Source of the DNA: Gillisella vitis
GTDB lineage: Bacteria; Pseudomonadota; Alphaproteobacteria; Rhizobiales; Rhizobiaceae
Reading direction: 5' to 3'
Length of the DNA: 37,791 nucleotides
Assembly (NCBI GenBank): GCA_009744235.1
Contig: WPHV01000021.1
Location: 1 to 37,791, forward strand
This document shows positions 33,093-37,791 of this stretch, piece by piece. A program made the position numbers and the translations under genes. The notes beneath the pieces are model-generated. The model made no database searches. It had not been told where the DNA came from and saw only the letters and a program-made list of their open reading frames with translations. Within the stretch, counting starts at the first letter, position 1. The number at the start of each line of letters is the position of its first letter.

Positions 33093-34391
33093 TTAGTGTT
33101 GGGTAGACGTGGTCGCCCGAGCGTCGCGGTTCGCGCTTTTAGAAAGGATGAGGGTGACGACGGCCGAGATGACGAGAAGGCCGGCGACGAAATAAAGCCC
33201 TCCCGCGAAGCTGCCGGTAGTGTCCTTGATCCATCCTATCATGGATGGCCCGACGAAACCGCCAAGATTGCCGATCGAGTTGATAGTCGCGATACCGGCA
33301 GCGGCAGCCGGACCCGATAGGAAGAGTGTTGGCATGCTCCAAAGCGGGGGTTTTGAGCAGCTGATGCCGATATTCACGAGCGTCAGGGCAGCGAGAACTG
33401 CAAACACAGTCGTAGCGCCGGTGGCAAGGGCGAGGCCAGCGGCCGCAAGGAGACATGCTCCGACGACGTGCCACGTGCGCTCGTTCGTCTTGTCGGAATG
33501 GCGGGCCCAAAGGATCATGGCGATGACCGCGAAGACGGCCGGGATGCCGTTGATCAAACCGATATGGAACGAGCTCAGCCCGAAACCCTTGATGATCTGT
33601 GGAGCCCAGATGCCGAGGGTATAAAGCCCCGCCGACGTGCCGAAGTAGACGAGCGACAATGCGAGCACGCGAATGTCTGCAAGCCCAGCCCAGATGCTAT
33701 GGCTCCCCTTCGGCTTGCCCGCCCTTTCCAGCTCCATGGTCTGCACCAGCCACACGCGCTCTTCATCCGAAAGCCACTTCGCCTTTTCGGGTCGATCGGT
33801 CAGGTAGAAGAGCACGACAACCCCGAGAACGAGCGCGGGAATGGCCTCTATGATGAACATCCACTGCCAGCCGGCAAGCCCCCATACACCGTGCATCTCA
33901 AGCAACGCGCCCGAAATCGGAGACCCTATCGCCGTCGCGAGGGGAGCAGCTGCCATGAACATGGCGGTTACGGCTGCCCGACGTCGCGCTGGGAACCAGT
34001 AGCTGAGGTAGAGGATAATTCCGGGAAAGAAACCCGCTTCGGCGACACCGAGGAGAAAGCGCAGAGCGTAGAAACTGGTCGCTCCCTGCACGAGCGCCAT
34101 CATACCGGAAACGATACCCCAGGTGATCATCACCCGGGCGATCCATATCCTCGCGCCGACCTTGTCCAGGATCAGGTTCGACGGGACTTCGAATATGAAA
34201 TATCCGAGAAAGAAAATGCCGGCGCCGACGCCGAACACGGTCGATGAAAAACCGAGATCCTGGTTCATCGTCAACGAAGCAAAACCGATGTTCACGCGGT
34301 CGATAAAGGCCACGAGGTACAGGATCATGATGAATGGCACGATGCGCCATGTAATCTTGCGTATTACGCGTGCTTCCAGTTCACTGGCCAC
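33093..34391 (-). CDS. ttuB: MFS transporter, tartrate importer (anion:cation symporter family)
   Basis: A 432-residue major facilitator with twelve predicted transmembrane helices. The opening ITWRIVPFIMILYLVAFIDRVNIGFA and the loop LDKVGARIWIARVMITWG are typical of the anion:cation symporter family, which includes tartrate and phthalate carriers; LYLSYWFPARRRAA is the usual post-helix-4 loop. The start is a GTG at 34391 with GGGAGGAG (34398-34405) 6 nt upstream. It is first in ttuB-ttuC2-ttuD-ttuE and divergent from the LysR gene, the same layout as ttuA/ttuBCDE of Agrobacterium vitis, where TtuB is the tartrate transporter. It gives the cell a second route besides the TctABC system. Confidence 0.92.
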   Translation of the reverse strand: MASELEARVIRKITWRIVPFIMILYLVAFIDRVNIGFASLTMNQDLGFSSTVFGVGAGIFFLGYFIFEVPSNLILDKVGARIWIARVMITWGIVSGMMALVQGATSFYALRFLLGVAEAGFFPGIILYLSYWFPARRRAAVTAMFMAAAPLATAIGSPISGALLEMHGVWGLAGWQWMFIIEAIPALVLGVVVLFYLTDRPEKAKWLSDEERVWLVQTMELERAGKPKGSHSIWAGLADIRVLALSLVYFGTSAGLYTLGIWAPQIIKGFGLSSFHIGLINGIPAVFAVIAMILWARHSDKTNERTWHVVGACLLAAAGLALATGATTVFAVLAALTLVNIGISCSKPPLWSMPTLFLSGPAAAAGIATINSIGNLGGFVGPSMIGWIKDTTGSFAGGLYFVAGLLVISAVVTLILSKSANRDARATTSTQH

Positions 34392-34480
34392 GGCGAGCTC
34401 CTCCCTTTGTTCAGTGCGCGTCCTCTAGCGCCTCGGCACGAACGGTAGGCTTCCGCTCGCAACAAAAGAAGCGCGTCTTG

Positions 34481-34503
34481 ATTATATAGAAAAATGATAT
34501 AAT
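34481..34503. promoter_or_regulatory. ttuA-ttuB divergent control element
   Basis: A perfect inverted repeat: ATTATAT (34481-34487) and ATATAAT (34497-34503) around a 9-nt centre. Its edges form consensus -10 hexamers in both directions: TATAAT at 34498-34503 toward ttuA and at 34486-34481 toward ttuB. It also contains a T-N11-A pair (34485 and 34497), the LysR-type box. Binding of TtuA here would control both promoters. Matching -35 boxes are poor, as expected for activator-dependent promoters. Confidence 0.55.
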
Positions 34504-34553
34504 TTTATGAGCGACCGACTTCGTGGAGGACCTGGGCATGCGGGAGACTTTGC

Positions 34554-35468
34554 TTGGAGATACGTCAGCTCAGGTGCTTCGTGGCAGTCACGCAGGAACT
34601 GCACTTCGGAAAAGCAGCACAGAAGTTGGGTGTGCTGCCAGCGTCGCTCGGTCGGGAAATCAAAGGTCTGGAGGCGTCGCTGGGCGTGCGTCTGCTCGAA
34701 CGCACTACCCGCAACGTGGTATTGACGGAGGAGGGAGCTGCTCTCCTAGCCCAAGCGCAATCGCTTTTGAAACAGGTGGAGCGCATCGAGAACAGCTTTC
34801 GCGGGCGGCCGCAAAAGGACCGTACCGAAATCAAGATCGGCGCTATCGACAGCGCTGCAGCAGGGCTAGTACCCCAGCTCCTTCACCAACTGAGATCCAC
34901 GCATCCGAGTTTGACGATCCATCTGCTTGAGGACAAGACGGTAAGCCTGCTGCCCAAACTGGATTCCGGCCGACTCGATCTCGCGTTCGTGCGGCCGTCG
35001 GAACTGATAGACCGCCGTTTCAAGGTTCTCCCTCTTTTCAACGAGACGGTAGTCGTGGCGCTTCCCGTCGGTCATCGCCTGTCGGAAAGGCGATCTATAG
35101 GTGTCGCTGAGCTTGACGGGGAGCCGCTGATCGTGCCGGACCGGAAGAGCCGTCCACATAGTCACGACCTGACCATCAAGCTCTTTACCGACGCGGGTAT
35201 GCATGTAAGAATTGCCCAGATCGCCGAGGAAAAGCAGACGATCATCAACCTCGTGGCGGCGGAAATCGGGTTGGCGATCGTACCGCGCTGGACGTCGCGA
35301 CTTGCCGTCAGCGGCGTAAAATACATCCCTCTGGAACTTCATGTCGGCAGTGGCGCGGGACGCCTCCCGCTGGCCGCCGCTTGGCTCAAGGGAACCCGCG
35401 ATCCCCTCAGAGAGCTCGTGCTCGACGAGCTGAGGGAAAACATTGAAATATACTCGGCAAATGCCTAG
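34554..35468 (+). CDS. ttuA: LysR-family transcriptional regulator of tartrate utilisation
   Basis: A 304-residue LysR-type regulator. The N-terminal winged helix (MEIRQLRCFVAVTQELHFGKAA, then LEASLGVRLLERTTRNVVLTEEGA) is complete and followed by a periplasmic-binding-protein-like effector domain (about residues 92-300, beginning TEIKIGAIDSAAAGLVP). The start is TTG at 34554, with GGGAG 7 nt upstream; no ATG fits the family start. It is divergent from ttuB across 162 bp containing a palindrome with a T-N11-A box. By position and family it corresponds to TtuA of Agrobacterium vitis, inferred to activate ttuBCDE with tartrate. A CGGCGGA/TCCGCCG hairpin (35474-35496) follows the stop but lacks a T run. 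Confidence 0.9.
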   Translation: MEIRQLRCFVAVTQELHFGKAAQKLGVLPASLGREIKGLEASLGVRLLERTTRNVVLTEEGAALLAQAQSLLKQVERIENSFRGRPQKDRTEIKIGAIDSAAAGLVPQLLHQLRSTHPSLTIHLLEDKTVSLLPKLDSGRLDLAFVRPSELIDRRFKVLPLFNETVVVALPVGHRLSERRSIGVAELDGEPLIVPDRKSRPHSHDLTIKLFTDAGMHVRIAQIAEEKQTIINLVAAEIGLAIVPRWTSRLAVSGVKYIPLELHVGSGAGRLPLAAAWLKGTRDPLRELVLDELRENIEIYSANA

Positions 35469-35988
35469 CCGGACGGCGGATCAGCGAAGTCCGCCGAACA
35501 CGGGCTTGAGGTTTTCCGCCGCCATCTGCTACATTCGGCGTACTAGGTCGTTAAACGGCCGCAACAGTGTCGAGGGTAATAACCTGGGTCTCTCCGATGC
35601 CCCATTTAGGTCTCGAACGTAGTCCGGAGGCGGGGAGGGCCCTTACAGATAGGTCGGGTATACCAGACGACCGTCGCGCGGTCCTTGCGCCATCATGCAC
35701 AAGCCGGTAGTTCGCACAGTTCGTTAATCCCGGAGTACTCTCGAACGCATTCGCAACGACGAACGGTGAGCAACGGCGCAGGAGCGGACTTCAAGCGGTG
35801 TCTATAACCCGATCCTGCGCGCTCGTATCTAGATGACCGCGCGGCAAACACTGGCCGACATGCCTTCCCAGCCAGTCTGACCTGTTCATCGACAGTCAAG
35901 CTACGGAAACCGCCTCCACCAGGGCAATCAAACGATGACGCACGGCAGGACTGGAGATGCGCAGGAATGCCATGTTCAACGCTACTGC
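35469..35988. other. stretch between ttuA and the XRE gene
   Basis: About 520 bp. Apart from the 7-bp hairpin right after ttuA (35474-35480 with 35490-35496) I see no gene or element. The minus-strand frame 35693-35899 starts with TTG, has no ribosome binding site and is probably spurious. Confidence 0.4.
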
Positions 35989-36288
35989 TTACCGTGAGAC
36001 CAGAAACACGGCTATGGCGTCTTGCGCCGCCGACGAAACCGAGGGCGCTCCAGTGCCCAACGGAGCCTGTTCGTCAAAAAACTCGTGAACAGACATGTGC
36101 AAAATAGCCGCTATCTCTTTCAGACGGCTCGCGCCCATACGATTTGCACCCTTCTCATACTTCTGCACCTGTTGGAAGGTGATGCCAAGGTGGCCAGCGA
36201 GGACACTCTGGCTCATACCGAGGGCTTGGCGCCGCATTCTGACACGTGATCCGGCGACTAGATCGATCTGGTTCGGAGATCTCGACAT
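35989..36288 (-). CDS. XRE-family (Cro/C1-type) transcriptional regulator
   Basis: A 99-residue DNA-binding protein. The Cro/C1 helix-turn-helix covers about residues 12-66: GSRVRMRRQALGMSQSVLAG, then LGITFQQVQKYEKGANRMGASRL, followed by AAILHMSVHEFF. This pattern, with QQVQKYEKG in the recognition region, is common in small rhizobial XRE regulators. The last 25 residues are Ala/Ser-rich without a domain. The ATG at 36288 has only a distant GGAG (11 nt), so translation may be weak. It stands alone; its target is unknown. Confidence 0.88.
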   Translation of the reverse strand: MSRSPNQIDLVAGSRVRMRRQALGMSQSVLAGHLGITFQQVQKYEKGANRMGASRLKEIAAILHMSVHEFFDEQAPLGTGAPSVSSAAQDAIAVFLVSR

Positions 36289-36834
36289 TAACGTTCAACT
36301 CCAGGCTTCGCGACGGTACAATCAGTGCCTATCGTAGAGCGCTTATAAAGCCAATACACTAGCTGCGATTCCGGGTTCTCGATAGCGACACGCTTGTCAC
36401 AAGCCGGCCGGGTTGAAAACATAGGCATCTCTCACCCAACACGAGGCTGTACATATCTAGATTACGCCAAACACGTTGGGAGGTTTGTAGTAGCCGCAGC
36501 GCGACGCGATTCTCCAGAAAAACGCCTAAGTATAATAGCGAGAAGAGACCATCCGACGCCATAACTCCTTGCGCAGAAGCTACCCATCATTTGGTTCCTA
36601 GAGTACATTCAAAAGACTAACTAAAGCCGAACCCGAGCAAAGGCTCACGACGACAAATCCGACGACAATCCCTGGAGCAGCAATACCGGACGCTGACCCG
36701 ACGTCGGCGAAACCTTCAGGTGTTAAAGTCGGACTTGTTAACACGTTCACGGAGTACGCGACTGAAGGGCGCACGTTCGCGAAAGCATACGATCAAGCGT
36801 CGTCACGAATAAGATAAGTACGCTCGGTATCGGA
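36289..36834. other. stretch between the XRE and EAL genes
   Basis: About 546 bp, noticeably richer in A and T than the neighbouring genes, with no supportable coding frame. The minus-strand frame 36359-36562 lacks a ribosome binding site. The XRE promoter should lie at the left end. Confidence 0.4.
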
Positions 36835-37791
36835 TCAAGCTGCAGCCTCGGCTCCCGATACACCGGGGCTGACCCATGTTTGAAACTGCGAAGCCGGGAT
36901 AGGCCTCGTGAAGAGATACCCCTGAGCTTCGTCACATTCCATACGCGTTACAATCGCGAGCGCGGAATTCGTCTCTATACCCTCTGCAACGACGCGGTAT
37001 CCAAGATCGTGAGACAACGTGATCATGGACTGAACAAGTGTTTGCCCACGCTCGTCGCCGTCTAGATCGCGGATAAACGATTGATCGATTTTCACGATCT
37101 TCGTCGGCAACTTCTGCAGATAGGAAAGGCTGCTGTATCCCGTTCCGAAATCATCGATTGACAGCGCGATCCCTGCTTCCCGAAGCGCTTGGAGCGTCTG
37201 GAGCGCCTTTTTCGCGTCTTTCATGATGGCGCTTTCCGTTACCTCAAGTTCAAGAAATGAAGGCGAGATACTATGATGCGTCAGCGCGGCGACAACCTGC
37301 TCGGCAAAGACGCTGTCTTCAAGATTTGCCGCGGATACGTTCACCGACAACGGCATGGCGAACCCTGTATCCAGCCAGGACCGCGCCTGCCTGAGCGCGG
37401 CGTTCAAAACCCAGATGGTCAGGTCCCGAACATGTAGTGAGCGCTCGACGACCGGGATGAACTCGCCCGGGGGCACGGCCCCAAGCTCAGGATGCTGCCA
37501 CCGCAGGAGCGCCTCTGCGGCAACACATCTCCCGGTTCTTAGGTCGATGCGCGGCTGGAAGACGAGGGAGAGCTGGTCGGCAGAGACGAGAGCGTCCGCG
37601 AAAGCCTGCAGAATCTTGAAGCTCCGCCGATATTCCGCATCGCGCTCCGAGGAAAAAACGCATATGGGCGTCACGACACGAAAGTGTTGGATCTGTCCGA
37701 CTTTTGAGAACGTATGGTGATCACGCTGCGAGGATAGATGTTTCGCGCCGCAATGGCCTGAGATCAACGCCGTCTGTTGGGGTCCAGATGT
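36835..37791 (-). CDS. EAL-domain cyclic-di-GMP phosphodiesterase, 5' end beyond the window
   Basis: The visible 310 or more residues end with a complete EAL domain, which hydrolyses cyclic-di-GMP to pGpG. The motifs AEALLRW, SVNVSAANL, LELEVTES, IDDFGTGYSSLSYLQ, KIDQSFIRDL and VAEGIE are all present, so it should be active. The segment before it (SSERDAEYRRSFKILQAFADAL) resembles the linker that joins a GGDEF to an EAL domain in two-domain proteins. The reading frame stays open to the right window edge and the only in-window start is a TTG at 37767, so the gene probably begins outside and may carry a GGDEF or sensory domain. The tail after the EAL domain is short (VSGAEAAA). Confidence 0.88.
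   Translation of the reverse strand, partial: TSGPQQTALISGHCGAKHLSSQRDHHTFSKVGQIQHFRVVTPICVFSSERDAEYRRSFKILQAFADALVSADQLSLVFQPRIDLRTGRCVAAEALLRWQHPELGAVPPGEFIPVVERSLHVRDLTIWVLNAALRQARSWLDTGFAMPLSVNVSAANLEDSVFAEQVVAALTHHSISPSFLELEVTESAIMKDAKKALQTLQALREAGIALSIDDFGTGYSSLSYLQKLPTKIVKIDQSFIRDLDGDERGQTLVQSMITLSHDLGYRVVAEGIETNSALAIVTRMECDEAQGYLFTRPIPASQFQTWVSPGVSGAEAAA

Overview
The window looks like an accessory or secondary-replicon segment from an alphaproteobacterium of the Rhizobiaceae (Rhizobium / Agrobacterium / Neorhizobium type). The basis is GC-rich codon use, rhizobial-style chemoreceptors, a solute-binding protein closely resembling rhizobial GlpV, and a tartrate cluster ordered like ttuABCDE of Agrobacterium vitis. 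These are family-level judgements from reading the translations; no database search was run. I see no rRNA, tRNA, CRISPR array, transposase or replication gene.

Region 1 (1-3.9 kb): a small conserved-type protein, then a type IV toxin-antitoxin pair (abiEi-abiEii). In front of it lie a clear promoter and two inverted repeats spaced 52 bp apart. A small HTH-like gene overlaps abiEii by 4 bp, followed by a stand-alone response-regulator receiver and a 63-residue unknown protein on the opposite strand.

Region 2 (4-17 kb) is a signalling block. It holds three methyl-accepting chemotaxis proteins, an AraC-family regulator, an HD-GYP cyclic-di-GMP phosphodiesterase, and an orphan GlpV-like periplasmic binding protein placed directly upstream of the second chemoreceptor. 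That pair may sense a ligand rather than import it. Several 300-700 bp stretches here carry no convincing gene.

Region 3 (17.2-23.4 kb): a divergent FCD-type GntR regulator and a CUT1 sugar ABC transporter operon (Tat-type binding protein, two permeases, ATPase). A mannonate dehydratase (UxuA family) sits between the second permease and the ATPase, pointing to uptake of a uronate-containing sugar or sugar acid.

Region 4 (23.8-35.5 kb) is tartrate / hydroxy-acid metabolism in two units. One is tctC-ttuC1-tctB-tctA, a tripartite tricarboxylate transporter with a tartrate dehydrogenase inside it, divergent from a GntR regulator. The other is ttuB-ttuC2-ttuD-ttuE (MFS transporter, tartrate dehydrogenase, glycerate kinase, pyruvate kinase), divergent from the LysR regulator ttuA. 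The two ttuC copies lie in a 1,097-bp direct repeat with a single mismatch. That mismatch changes a conserved Gly of the NAD-binding HGS loop to Arg in the ttuB-operon copy. Together the units would import tartrate, oxidise it, make glycerate, phosphorylate it and deliver pyruvate.

Region 5 (35.5-37.8 kb): an XRE-family regulator and an EAL-domain cyclic-di-GMP phosphodiesterase that is open to the window edge. The most noteworthy items are the near-identical ttuC duplication with its active-site-region change, the orphan binding protein/chemoreceptor pair, the uxuA-containing ABC operon, and the abiE operator layout with its overlapping third gene.
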